Assembly (NCBI RefSeq): GCF_016863495.1
Contig: NZ_BOOZ01000014.1
Location: forward strand, 124,001-188,000
Direction: 5' to 3'
Length of the DNA stretch: 64,000 nucleotides
DNA from: Micromonospora andamanensis
GTDB taxonomy: Bacteria; Actinomycetota; Actinomycetes; Mycobacteriales; Micromonosporaceae
Position 1 is the first letter of the stretch. Each line of letters starts with the position of its first letter. The notes below the pieces were generated by a model that was not told the DNA's origin, searched no databases, and saw only the letters and a program-made list of their open reading frames with translations. This document shows, piece after piece, positions 36,958-45,931 of the stretch. Made by a program: the position numbers and the translations under genes.

Positions 36958-38145
36958 CTACTTCCAGCGCTGCGGGTAACCCGGCAGGTCGGTGCAGCCG
37001 CACATCGCGTAGTGCAGCGGCGGCATGTTCGGGTCGAGGTAGCTGTCCAGGTTCTCCTGGGTGATCGTCGGCTGGGGCAGCTTCCACGGGGCGGAGACCT
37101 GCTCGCCGTCGAGGATCCGCAGCGCCGCGATGATCGGCGTACGCCACTGGTAGGTCGGATACGTGGGCGCGATCGCGGTGAGTCCCTCGTCCTTCCACAT
37201 CTTCAGGAAGTCGAGCTGGTCCTCACCGTTGATCGGAGGCACCGGTTGGCCGGCGTCCTGGAACGCCTCCACCGCCGCGACGGCTACCGCGCCCGCGTCC
37301 ATCCAGACGCCGTCGATGGTGCCGTGCCGCTGGATGTAGTCGTTCACGATCTTCTTGGTCTTCGCCGGGTCACCGTCGGTGAACTCGACCCCCACCACGT
37401 CGACCTGCGCCTTGTCGAACGCGACCTTCGCGGCGGACCACCGGGTCTCCAGCACGTCGACGCCGGGCAGGATACGCAGCGCGAGGACCTTGCCGCCGGG
37501 CTTCATCTTCTGGCTGACGAACTCCGCTCCGACGTGACCGAACCCGTACCCGCCGATCGGGTTGATGAACGTCACCGGACAGTCGGTGTCGACACCACGG
37601 TCGAAGACGACGACCGGCAGGCCGGCCTTGCAGGCCGCCTCCACGGCGGGAGTGAGCGTGGCCGTGGTGTTCGGCGAGACGATGAGCGCGTCGCAGCTCT
37701 TCCCGAGCAGATCGTTGATGTCAGCGATCTGCTTCTGGTCCTTGCCCTCGGCGTCGACGTGGACGAACTCCTCGATCCGGTCGCCCTGTGCCTCCACCTC
37801 GGCCTGCATGGTCTTGAAGCCGACCTGCCGCCACGGGTTGTTCAGCGCCGCGTTCGAGAAGCAGATCTTGTGCGGCCCGTCCTTCTTGAACTTGGCGGTG
37901 TCCACCATCTTCGGGTTCAGCACCTGCTCCCACGGCTTGTCGGCCGGTCCGGTCGGTGCGGCGTCGAGCAACGCGAGCTCGTTGTCGTAGTCGGCCTGCA
38001 CGAAGAACTTCGACTGCTCGCCGGTGCCGGCCCCGGCGGGCGGGGCGGAGGAGGCATCCGACGGGCTCGCAGCGGGCTCGTCAGTGGCACAGCCGGCGAG
38101 TGACACCAGGAGGAGCGCGGCCGTGGCCGCCATGCTTCGTTTCAT
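36958..38145 (-). CDS. Sugar-binding lipoprotein of an RbsB-type ABC importer
   Basis: 395 residues from an ATG. Signal peptide with lipobox SLAGC, then a Ser/Ala/Pro linker. The periplasmic-binding-protein 4 fold is seen in KICFSNAALNNPWRQVGFKTMQAEVEAQG, DINDLLGKSCDALIVSPNTTATLTPAVEAACKAGLPVVVFDRGV and YGFGHVGAEFVSQKM. The C-terminal CGCTDLPGYPQRWK has a Cys pair not typical of RbsB. Fixed outside the membrane it delivers an unknown sugar to the two permeases. Confidence 0.9.
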   Translation of the reverse strand: MKRSMAATAALLLVSLAGCATDEPAASPSDASSAPPAGAGTGEQSKFFVQADYDNELALLDAAPTGPADKPWEQVLNPKMVDTAKFKKDGPHKICFSNAALNNPWRQVGFKTMQAEVEAQGDRIEEFVHVDAEGKDQKQIADINDLLGKSCDALIVSPNTTATLTPAVEAACKAGLPVVVFDRGVDTDCPVTFINPIGGYGFGHVGAEFVSQKMKPGGKVLALRILPGVDVLETRWSAAKVAFDKAQVDVVGVEFTDGDPAKTKKIVNDYIQRHGTIDGVWMDAGAVAVAAVEAFQDAGQPVPPINGEDQLDFLKMWKDEGLTAIAPTYPTYQWRTPIIAALRILDGEQVSAPWKLPQPTITQENLDSYLDPNMPPLHYAMCGCTDLPGYPQRWK

Positions 38146-38158
38146 TGAGGAGTTCCCC

Positions 38159-39142
38159 TTATCTCGACGTGAAACGCCGGGTTGAGACCGCCACGGCGAA
38201 CAGGATGATGGCGCCCTGGACGGTCGGTCTGAGTGCACCGGAGACGCCGTAGAAGTTCATGAGAGTGAAGAGAAGTTCGAGGGTCAGCGCGCCGAGCATC
38301 GCGCCGACCACCGAGCCACGCCCGCCACCCAGGGCGACACCGCCGAGGACGACAGCGGTGATGGCGCCGAACTCCAGGCCGGCACCGGCCTGGAAGGACA
38401 CCCCGCTGTAGCCGCCGATCAGGATCGCCGCGATCGCGGCGGCGAGGCCGCTGAGCATGAAGGCGATGGTCCGGGTACGGCGCACCCGGGCGCCGCTCAG
38501 CTCCGCCGTGCGTGGGTTGTCCCCGACCGCGACCAGGACCCGGCCGAAGTCGGAGCGCATCAGCAGCACCGCGAGCGTCGCGAGGACCAGCAGGACCAGC
38601 AGGGCGTACGGGATGCGGTCGAGCACCGGCACGTCCTCGAACGCCCGCCGGCCGAACCGGCGGAACTCCTCGGACAGCCCACCCTTGGGGGCGCCGTTGG
38701 ACCAGAGGTAGACCGCACCGACCAGGATCAGGAACATGCCGAGGGTGGTGATGAACGAGGGCACCCGCAGGCGCGTCGTGATCAGCCCGTTGACCAGGCC
38801 GACGAGTACCCCGCCGGCGAGCATCACCAGCACCACCGGCCAGGTCCGCGACGGATCGCTGTCGATGAGCCGCGCGGCGACCACCACCTGCGCGGTGACC
38901 AACGAGCCGACCGACAGGTCGAACTCGCCGGAGACGATCACGAAGTACTGACCGGCGGCGAGCAGGATGATCGGCGCCGAACGGCCGAGGAAGGACATCA
39001 GAGACGCCGGAGCCAGGAAGTCCGGCTGCCGTACGGTGACCAGAACCAGCAGCACCGCGAGGATCACGAGCAGGGGCAGGAGCCCGCCGAGGCGTACCCG
39101 GGTCAACTGTGGCGGCAGCGGGCGACGCTGAAGGAGCTGCAT
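38159..39142 (-). CDS. RbsC-type sugar ABC permease, second copy
   Basis: 327 residues with eight to ten membrane helices. The family signature GLVNGLITTRLRVPSFITTLGMFLILVGAVYLWSNG (about 112-147) and NPRTAELSGARVRRTRTIAFMLSGL are clear. It pairs with the next permease to form a heterodimeric channel. The start lies one base from the preceding stop. Confidence 0.92.
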   Translation of the reverse strand: MQLLQRRPLPPQLTRVRLGGLLPLLVILAVLLVLVTVRQPDFLAPASLMSFLGRSAPIILLAAGQYFVIVSGEFDLSVGSLVTAQVVVAARLIDSDPSRTWPVVLVMLAGGVLVGLVNGLITTRLRVPSFITTLGMFLILVGAVYLWSNGAPKGGLSEEFRRFGRRAFEDVPVLDRIPYALLVLLVLATLAVLLMRSDFGRVLVAVGDNPRTAELSGARVRRTRTIAFMLSGLAAAIAAILIGGYSGVSFQAGAGLEFGAITAVVLGGVALGGGRGSVVGAMLGALTLELLFTLMNFYGVSGALRPTVQGAIILFAVAVSTRRFTSR

Positions 39143-39143
39143 G

Positions 39144-40118
39144 TCAGACGTCCGCCTTTCGCATGGCCCGGCGGGCGTACACGGCCACGGCGGCGATGAT
39201 GATGGCGCCCCGGATCACCTGCCTGAAGAAGGCGTCCACTTCGAGCTGGTTGAAGATGGCGTCGATGCTGGCGAGCAGCAGGACACCGCCGAGGGTTCCG
39301 ATGACGCCGCCACGGCCACCGGCGAGAGCGGTGCCACCGATGACCACAGCGGCTATCGACTCCAGGTCGTAGAGACCTTCGGTGCCCACCCGGGGAGCAC
39401 CCGAGCCGAGCCGACTGGCCAGGTAGATCCCGGCCAGCCCGGCGCAGAGCGAGCAGAGCACGTGCGCCACGACCAGGACCCGGTCGTTGCGGACACCGGA
39501 GAGCCGGGCGACCTCCGGATCACCGCCGACGGCGACCAGGTGATGACCGAACCGGGTCCGGTTCAGCGCGAACCAGCACGCCGCGGTCACCGCCACCAGC
39601 AGCAGGAACGACAGCGGGACCGGACCGATGCGCTGATAGCCGAGGGTCTGCACGAGACCCGGTGAGGTGCTACCGGCCGGGCCGTCGTAGCCGTTGTCGA
39701 GGTAGCCCTTGAGCAGCAGCCCGACGCCGAGGGTGGCGATGAAGGCGTTGATCCGCAGCTTGGTGACCAGCAGCCCGTTGAGCAGCCCGACAGCGGCGCT
39801 GACGGTGAGCGCCAGGCCGACCGCCGGCAGCAGCGCGCCGTCGCTGCCGTTCATCGCCTCGGCCGCGACGAGGGTGCTCAGGCTGATCACGTAGGCGACC
39901 GACAGGTCGAGCGACCCGCCCAGGATGACAAGGGTCTGGCCGACGGCGACGAGACCCAACCCGGCGGCGACGTGCAGCAGGCTCACCGTCGTCGACTGGT
40001 TGAACAACTGACCGCCGTCGAGCATCACGACAAGCCAACCGATCGCCAGCGTGATGCCCAGCGCCACGAACACGCCCGGCACCGGCCGTCGAGTCGGCCG
40101 CAGCGACAGCACGCTCAT
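39144..40118 (-). CDS. RbsC-type sugar ABC permease, first copy
   Basis: 324 residues, multi-pass. Diagnostic segments are ILGGSLDLSVAYVISLSTL, GLLNGLLVTKLRINAFIATLGVGLLLKGY and GDPEVARLSGVRNDRVLV. Its ATG overlaps the ATPase stop (ATGA). Like YtfT/YjfF or AraH-type pairs, two different permeases occur in one operon. Confidence 0.92.
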   Translation of the reverse strand: MSVLSLRPTRRPVPGVFVALGITLAIGWLVVMLDGGQLFNQSTTVSLLHVAAGLGLVAVGQTLVILGGSLDLSVAYVISLSTLVAAEAMNGSDGALLPAVGLALTVSAAVGLLNGLLVTKLRINAFIATLGVGLLLKGYLDNGYDGPAGSTSPGLVQTLGYQRIGPVPLSFLLLVAVTAACWFALNRTRFGHHLVAVGGDPEVARLSGVRNDRVLVVAHVLCSLCAGLAGIYLASRLGSGAPRVGTEGLYDLESIAAVVIGGTALAGGRGGVIGTLGGVLLLASIDAIFNQLEVDAFFRQVIRGAIIIAAVAVYARRAMRKADV

Positions 40119-41623
40119 GCCGCCGCCTCCCGTACGGTGCCGACCGCCAGGGCGACGACGTCCTCCTCGGTGGCGCCGGCGGGCAGCTCACCCGCGACGC
40201 GGCCGTCGCGCATGACGAGCATCCGGTCACTCATGCCGAGCAGTTCCGGCAGCTCGGACGAGATCATCAGGACGGCCGCACCCGCCCGGGCGAGCCGGCG
40301 GACGAGGTCGTGGATCGCCGACTTCGCGCCCACGTCGATGCCCCGGGTGGGCTCGTCGAAGAGCAGGATCAGCGGGTCGAGGGCGAGCCACCTGGCCAGC
40401 ACCACCTTCTGCTGGTTACCGCCGGACAGGAAGCGGATCTCCTGATCGTCACCGGCGGACCGGACCTCGACGGCGGCGAGCAGCTCGCGGACGCGCACGG
40501 TACGCGCGGCACGTCCCGAGCGGGCCGGGAAGACCGCCCGGCTGGCGAGCAGCGCGTTGTCGAGCACCGACTGTCGGGCGGCGATGCCTTCGCCCTTGCG
40601 GTCCTCGCTGACGTACGCGACGCCGGCCCGCGTCGCCGCCCGCGGCGAGCGCAGCCGGGTCGGCGTACCGTCGATCGTGACCACGCCAGTGGTGAACGGC
40701 TCCACCCCGAACAACGCGCGGGCCAGTGCCGACCGGCCGGAGCCCTGCAGGCCACCGATCCCCAGCACCTCGCCCGCGCGCAGGTCCAGGTCGATGTCGC
40801 GTAACTTCCGGTTCCCACCACCACGTACGGAGAGCCGGACCGCACCGACATCCTCGGCAGCGGCCCGGTCGGGGTAGTAGCTGGACAGCTCCCGACCCAC
40901 CATCTGGCGTACCAGATCCTCCGCGGTGGCCTCGGCGGTCGGCATCGTCCGCACCCGGCGCCCGTCCTTGAGTACCGTGATCCGGTCGGACAGGTCGAAG
41001 ACCTCGGTCAGCCGGTGTGAGACGTACAGCAGGCCGATGCCCTGCCGCTGGAGCCGTCGCACCAGGCCGTAGAGCAGTTCGACCTCGTGGTCGGCAAGCG
41101 CGGCGGTGGGCTCGTCCATGATGAGCAGGCGCGCGTCGAGGGCGAGCGCCTTGGCGATCTCTACCACCTGCTGCTGTGCGACGCCGAGGCGGCCCACCAC
41201 CGCATCGGCGGGCAGTGCCGTCTCCCCGATGGTGGCCAACAGATCCCGGGTGCGGCTGAGCATCTGTCGTCTGTCGACCAGACCGCGTCGCTTCGGCTCA
41301 TGGCCCAGGTACACGTTCTCCGCGACGGTGCGCTCCGGCAGGAGGTTGAACTCCTGGTGGATGATGCCGATGCCGGCCCGCTGCGCGTCCCGGGGGCCGC
41401 CGAAGACCCGTGGCTGCCCGGCGAACTCGACGGTGCCGCCGTCCGGGGCGTACCCGCCCGAGACGATCTTCATGAGGGTGGACTTGCCGGCACCGTTCTC
41501 CCCCACCACTGCGTGCACCTCGCCCGGGGCGACATCGAGATCGACACCGTCCAGGACGCGCACCCCGAAGAAGGACTTGCTGATGCCGCGCAGGGCGAGC
41601 AGCGGCACCTGTCGATCTGACAT
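40115..41623 (-). CDS. RbsA/MglA-type sugar ABC ATPase
   Basis: 502 residues with two ATPase halves. The first has Walker A GENGAGKST, a degenerate signature LGVAQQQVVEIAKAL and Walker B LLIMDEPTAAL. The second has a degenerate Walker A (GLQGSGRSALARAL), the standard LSGGNQQKVVLARWLA and LLFDEPTRGIDVGAK. This asymmetry is normal for the CUT2 family. First gene of a five-gene operon (ATPase, two permeases, binding protein, epimerase). Confidence 0.95.
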   Translation of the reverse strand: MSDRQVPLLALRGISKSFFGVRVLDGVDLDVAPGEVHAVVGENGAGKSTLMKIVSGGYAPDGGTVEFAGQPRVFGGPRDAQRAGIGIIHQEFNLLPERTVAENVYLGHEPKRRGLVDRRQMLSRTRDLLATIGETALPADAVVGRLGVAQQQVVEIAKALALDARLLIMDEPTAALADHEVELLYGLVRRLQRQGIGLLYVSHRLTEVFDLSDRITVLKDGRRVRTMPTAEATAEDLVRQMVGRELSSYYPDRAAAEDVGAVRLSVRGGGNRKLRDIDLDLRAGEVLGIGGLQGSGRSALARALFGVEPFTTGVVTIDGTPTRLRSPRAATRAGVAYVSEDRKGEGIAARQSVLDNALLASRAVFPARSGRAARTVRVRELLAAVEVRSAGDDQEIRFLSGGNQQKVVLARWLALDPLILLFDEPTRGIDVGAKSAIHDLVRRLARAGAAVLMISSELPELLGMSDRMLVMRDGRVAGELPAGATEEDVVALAVGTVREAAA

Positions 41624-42144
41624 TCAAGAATCCTTACGGATAGTAATCGCCAAGGGCATGGGGCGCGCCACCTCAAGGTCCACTTACGACAGGCCGGTCA
41701 CCTGGCTTTAGTTGTCGAAAGCGATGCTTCCTGTTGTCGTGCTCAAACTTTCGCTTGACACAACCGAAACATCACACGTATGAAGATAGATGCTCGGGGA
41801 TAGGTACGCAATCCCCGATCTTCCCGGACTCCCGGCCGGGCTGGTGGCAGGCAACGACGCCAGGTCAGGTCCACTGGGGAGCACGTGCGTCACGGATCCG
41901 TCCCAGCTATGTTATCGTTAACATCAATACATGTCCATATCGACACTATTTAGGCTCTCCGCCACCACCGGGCCGGAACCCAGCCAAATGTGACTCTGCG
42001 TGACATTCAGTAGAGCCGCACCGGCGCGACGAACGCCGCACACGCACCCCGTCGCGCCACACCAGGCACCACCCGACGCGCCGTCGGAGGTGACCGGACT
42101 CGTGGTCGCACCCCCTGTTGCCCCCGCCCCGACGAGGAGACGGC
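41624..42144. other. 521-base divergent control region
   Basis: Lies between the RbsA-type operon (minus) and the ThuA/sugar-dehydrogenase gene (plus). It is richer in A+T than its surroundings between about 41730 and 41960. CGTATGA at 41777-41783 is a half-site like those near gntR, and a LacI-type palindrome is at 41909-41924. I saw no gene in it. Confidence 0.6.
41909..41924. promoter_or_regulatory. LacI-family operator
   Basis: ATGTTATCGTTAACAT has 6-bp arms ATGTTA/TAACAT around TCGT, close to the TGTTAGCGCTAACA type of operator bound by actinomycete LacI regulators of arabinose/xylan-type genes. No lacI gene is in the window. Confidence 0.6.
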
Positions 42145-45100
42145 ATGCGTCGTAAGACAGCCATCATCGGACTGATCACCGGTCTGTTACTGGCGCTCGC
42201 GCTGGTCCAGCCGGCATCAGCGGCTCCGGCCTTCCGCGCCCTGTTGTTCACCAAGACCACCGGCTACCGGCACGACTCGATCCCCGCCGGGGTCTCGATG
42301 TTCCAGCAGCAGGCCGCGTCCGACAATTTCGAACTGGTGCACACTGAGGACTCCAGCGTCTTCACCGCGGCGAACCTGGCCACCTTCGATGTCCTGATCA
42401 TGTTCCAGACCTCCGGCATGGTGTGGACCTCGGCCAGCCAACGCCAGGCGGTGGAGGGCTACCTCGCCAGCGGCAAGGGCATCGTGGCCATCCACAACGC
42501 CACAGACATGGGGATCGAAGCCGAGTACCCGTGGTGGGACCAGACCATCAACGCGGGTGCGCACATGCCGGAGCACTCCCCCGGCGTCCTGCCCGGCACG
42601 GCCATCGTCGCCGACAAGAAGCACCCGTCGACGGCCAGCCTGCCGGATCGTTGGAATCGCAGCGAGGAGTGGTACAACTTCGACAAGAATCCGCGCGGCG
42701 AGGTGCACGTCCTGGTGACAGCCGACGAGCGCACCTACAACCCGGGCTCCCGGGCGATGGGCCCCGATCACCCGATCTCCTGGTGCCGTAACACCGGCGG
42801 CGGTCGGGTCTGGGCCACCGCCATGGGCCACGCGATCGCGTCCTACAGCGAGACCCACTTCCGCAATCACGTCCTCGGCGGGGTGAAGTGGGCCGCCGGC
42901 AACGAGCCGGGTGACTGTGGCGGCACCGTCTGGGGCAACTTCGAGAAGCGGACCCTCGACAGCAACACCGTCGACCCGATGGCGCTGGCCGTGGCACCCG
43001 ACGGCCGGGTGATCTACGTCCAGCGGGGTGGCCAGGTCAAGATCTTCAAGCCGAGCACCAGCAGCACCGTCACCGCCGGCACGCTGAGCGTCTACACCGG
43101 CGGCGAGGACGGGCTCACCGGGCTCGCGCTCGACCCGAACTTCGCCAGCAACGGGTACGTCTACCTGTACCACTCGCCGGCCAGCAGCTCCACCGACGTC
43201 AACCGGGTCTCCCGCTACACACTCAGCGGCGACACGTTGAACATGTCCAGCGGGGTCACCATCATCGACGTTCCGGCGTACCGGGACCGGACGTACCCGG
43301 AGCCCGGCCACACCGGCGGGTACCTTGCCTTCGGGCCGGACGGCAACCTCTACATCGGCACCGGCGACGACGTCGCGCCGAACCTCGACCCCAACTGGCA
43401 GGGCTACGCTCCGCTGGACTGGCGCTCGGGCAAGCACATGCTCGACGCGGCGCGTACCGCCGGCAACACCAACGACCTGCGTGGCAAGCTGCTGCGAATC
43501 CGGCCCTCCGCCAGCGGCGGCTACACCATCCCGTCGGGCAACCTCTACCCGCAGGGAACGGCGCAGACCCGGCCGGAGATCTACGCGATGGGCTTCCGTA
43601 ACCCGTTCCGCTTCTCGATCGACCCGGCCAACGGCTGGGTCTACCTGGCCGACTACGGACCGGACCGGAACCCGCCGACCACCAACCGGGGCCCCGAGGG
43701 TCTCGTCGAACTCAACGTGATCAAGGCACCGGGCAACTACGGCTGGCCGTTCTGCCACGGCGACAACCAGCCGTACGCGCCGTACAACCCGGACACCGGC
43801 GTGGTCGGTGCCAAGTTCAACTGCGCCGCGCCGGTGAACAACTCGCCGAACAACACCGGCCTGACCAGCCTCCGACCGGTCGTCGCACCCAACATGTGGT
43901 ACGGCTACGGCACCTCACAGAACTTCCCGGAACTCGGCTCCGGCGGCTCCGGACCGATGGGCGGACCGGTCTACCGCTACGACCCGGCGAACCCGTCGGC
44001 GACGAAGTTCCCGCCGTACTACGACGGTGTCCACTTCTTCTACGAGTGGTCGCGCAGCTACATCAAGGAAGTGCACTTCGACTCGGCCACGGCGGTCACC
44101 CGCACCAACCCGTTCCTACCCACCAGCAGGTTCAACAAGCCGATGGACCTCGAATTCGGTCCGGACGGCTCGCTCTACCTGCTGGAGTGGGGCACCAACT
44201 TCGGTGGCGGCAACAGCGACTCGGGTCTCTACCGGATCGACTACGTCCAGGGCGGCCGGTCACCGATCGCCAAGGCCACCGGCACGCCGACAAGCGGCAA
44301 CGCCCCGTTGACCGTGCAGTTCTCCAGTGCCGGATCGGCGGACCCCGATCCCGGTGACACGATCAGCTACCAGTGGACGTTCGGCGACGGCACCACCTCG
44401 ACGGCGGCCAACCCGTCGAAGGTCTACACCAGCAACGGCAACTACACGGCCCAGTTGAAGGTGACCGACAGCTCGGGCAAGACCGGCTTCGCCAACGTCC
44501 AGATCACCGTCGGCAACACCGCTCCGGTGGTCACCATCACCACGCCGGCCAACGGTGGCATGCTCACCTTCGGCGACCGGGTCTCGTACCAGATCACCGT
44601 CACCGACCCGGGCGGCGCCGCGATCGACTGCAGCAAGGTCTTCCTCAACCCGGCGCTCGGGCACGACGACCACGCGCACGAGACCACTGACTACGCCGGC
44701 TGTTCGGGGACCATCCCCACCGACCTGCTCGGTGGTCACCCGGACGGCGCCAACCTGTTCTACGTGCTCAACGCGCGGTACACCGACAACGGTGGCGCGG
44801 GCGGCGCCGCCCCACTCACCGGCCGGGCCCAGGTGATCCTCCAGCCCAAGCACAAGCAGGCCGAGTACTACAGCAGCCAGTCCGGCACCCGGGTCGTCGA
44901 CCAGGCCGGCGCCGAGAGCGGCAAGCGGGTCGGGGACATCTCCAACAACGACTGGATCGCCTTCACCCCGATGAGCCTGTCCGGCATCAACACCGTGAGC
45001 TACCGGCTGTCGTCGCCCTCCGGCGGCGGATCGATTGAGCTGCGGGCCGGGTCGCCGACCGGCACGCTGCTGGCCACCACTCCGGTGCCGAGCACCGGCG

Positions 45101-45696
45101 GCTGGGACAACTACCAGTCCACGCCACCGGTGAACGTCTCCGCCCTCGCCGGTACCCACACCCTGTACCTGGTCTTCAAGGGCAGCGGCAACAACTGGTT
45201 CGACCTTGATTCGCACACCTTCGGCGGCCCTGGAGTGGGGGTCGGTGACCCAGGTGGCAGCGGGATCGCCGGACGGACGTGGACGATCACCGCGCAACAC
45301 AGCAACAAGCTGATGGACGTCAGCGGCGTGTCCACAGCCGACGGCGCACAGATCCACCAGTGGGCGGCCACCGGTGGTAACAACCAGAAGTGGCAGGCGG
45401 TCGACGCCGGCGGCGGCGCCGTCTACCTCCGGGCCGTCCACAGCGCCAAGTGCGCGGAGATCACCGGCGGTTCCACCAGCGCCGGTGCCTTCCTCCAGCA
45501 GGCCACCTGCAACAACAGCAACCAGCAGAAGTTCACCGCGACGTCCACCGGCACCAGCGGGGTCTACACGGTGAAGAGTGTGCTGAGCGGGCTCTGCCTC
45601 GATGTCAACGGAGGTGCCACCACCGACGGTGCCCGCCTGTTGCAGTGGACCTGCCACAGCGGCACCAACCAGCAGTGGCGGTTCAGCCTGGCCTGA
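42145..45696 (+). CDS. Secreted ThuA / PQQ-type sugar dehydrogenase / PKD / CBM6 / ricin protein
   Basis: 1183 residues from an ATG behind GAGGAGA. Signal peptide 1-26. Residues about 30-250 are a ThuA-like glutamine-amidotransferase-fold domain (LLFTKTTGYRHDSIPAG). About 256-695 form a GSDH six-bladed propeller (DGRVIYVQRGGQVKIF, GEDGLTGLALDPNF, RPEIYAMGFRNPFRFSID). About 706-790 is a PKD domain (YQWTFGDGTTSTAANPSKVY). About 902-1027 is CBM6-like (KQAEYYSSQSGTRVV) and about 1046-1182 a ricin trefoil (NNQKW, NQQKF, TNQQWRF). Probably oxidises or lyses glycans outside the cell; the true reaction is unknown. Set between two importer operons. Confidence 0.85.
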   Translation: MRRKTAIIGLITGLLLALALVQPASAAPAFRALLFTKTTGYRHDSIPAGVSMFQQQAASDNFELVHTEDSSVFTAANLATFDVLIMFQTSGMVWTSASQRQAVEGYLASGKGIVAIHNATDMGIEAEYPWWDQTINAGAHMPEHSPGVLPGTAIVADKKHPSTASLPDRWNRSEEWYNFDKNPRGEVHVLVTADERTYNPGSRAMGPDHPISWCRNTGGGRVWATAMGHAIASYSETHFRNHVLGGVKWAAGNEPGDCGGTVWGNFEKRTLDSNTVDPMALAVAPDGRVIYVQRGGQVKIFKPSTSSTVTAGTLSVYTGGEDGLTGLALDPNFASNGYVYLYHSPASSSTDVNRVSRYTLSGDTLNMSSGVTIIDVPAYRDRTYPEPGHTGGYLAFGPDGNLYIGTGDDVAPNLDPNWQGYAPLDWRSGKHMLDAARTAGNTNDLRGKLLRIRPSASGGYTIPSGNLYPQGTAQTRPEIYAMGFRNPFRFSIDPANGWVYLADYGPDRNPPTTNRGPEGLVELNVIKAPGNYGWPFCHGDNQPYAPYNPDTGVVGAKFNCAAPVNNSPNNTGLTSLRPVVAPNMWYGYGTSQNFPELGSGGSGPMGGPVYRYDPANPSATKFPPYYDGVHFFYEWSRSYIKEVHFDSATAVTRTNPFLPTSRFNKPMDLEFGPDGSLYLLEWGTNFGGGNSDSGLYRIDYVQGGRSPIAKATGTPTSGNAPLTVQFSSAGSADPDPGDTISYQWTFGDGTTSTAANPSKVYTSNGNYTAQLKVTDSSGKTGFANVQITVGNTAPVVTITTPANGGMLTFGDRVSYQITVTDPGGAAIDCSKVFLNPALGHDDHAHETTDYAGCSGTIPTDLLGGHPDGANLFYVLNARYTDNGGAGGAAPLTGRAQVILQPKHKQAEYYSSQSGTRVVDQAGAESGKRVGDISNNDWIAFTPMSLSGINTVSYRLSSPSGGGSIELRAGSPTGTLLATTPVPSTGGWDNYQSTPPVNVSALAGTHTLYLVFKGSGNNWFDLDSHTFGGPGVGVGDPGGSGIAGRTWTITAQHSNKLMDVSGVSTADGAQIHQWAATGGNNQKWQAVDAGGGAVYLRAVHSAKCAEITGGSTSAGAFLQQATCNNSNQQKFTATSTGTSGVYTVKSVLSGLCLDVNGGATTDGARLLQWTCHSGTNQQWRFSLA

Positions 45697-45734
45697 TCGT
45701 CGCGGCCATCGCGATGGTCAGTGACGTCTCCGAT

Positions 45735-45768
45735 CGGGACCGGACTCCGGAGAGCGGAGCCGGTCCCG
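45735..45768 (+). terminator. Terminator after the ThuA/GSDH gene
   Basis: CGGGACCGG-A-CTCCG pairs with CGGAG-CCGGTCCCG through 14 pairs with one bulged A and a 5-base loop, 38 bases after the stop. Confidence 0.75.
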
Positions 45769-45797
45769 ACCCGGGGACGTGCGGAGCCACTGCGCCA

Positions 45798-45834
45798 GGG
45801 CACGGCCTCGGACCCGTCTCACGAGGCCGTGCCC
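45798..45834. terminator. Second hairpin in the convergent gap
   Basis: Perfect 13-bp stem GGGCACGGCCTCG / CGAGGCCGTGCCC with an 11-base loop, between the other two hairpins of this gap. Confidence 0.65.
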
Positions 45835-45885
45835 GACCCGTCCGCCGGCACGCGGGACCCGCACGGGTCGGTGCCGAGCAGAAAG

Positions 45886-45923
45886 CGACGTCCCTGGTCC
45901 GTCGGGGCGGGCCAGGGACGTCG
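45886..45923 (-). terminator. Terminator of the eight-gene sugar operon
   Basis: Perfect 12-bp stem CGACGTCCCTGG / CCAGGGACGTCG, 8 bases past the aldo/keto reductase stop; in the minus-strand reading it is followed by CTTTCTG, a weak U-tract. Confidence 0.8.
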
Positions 45924-45931
45924 ACCAGACC

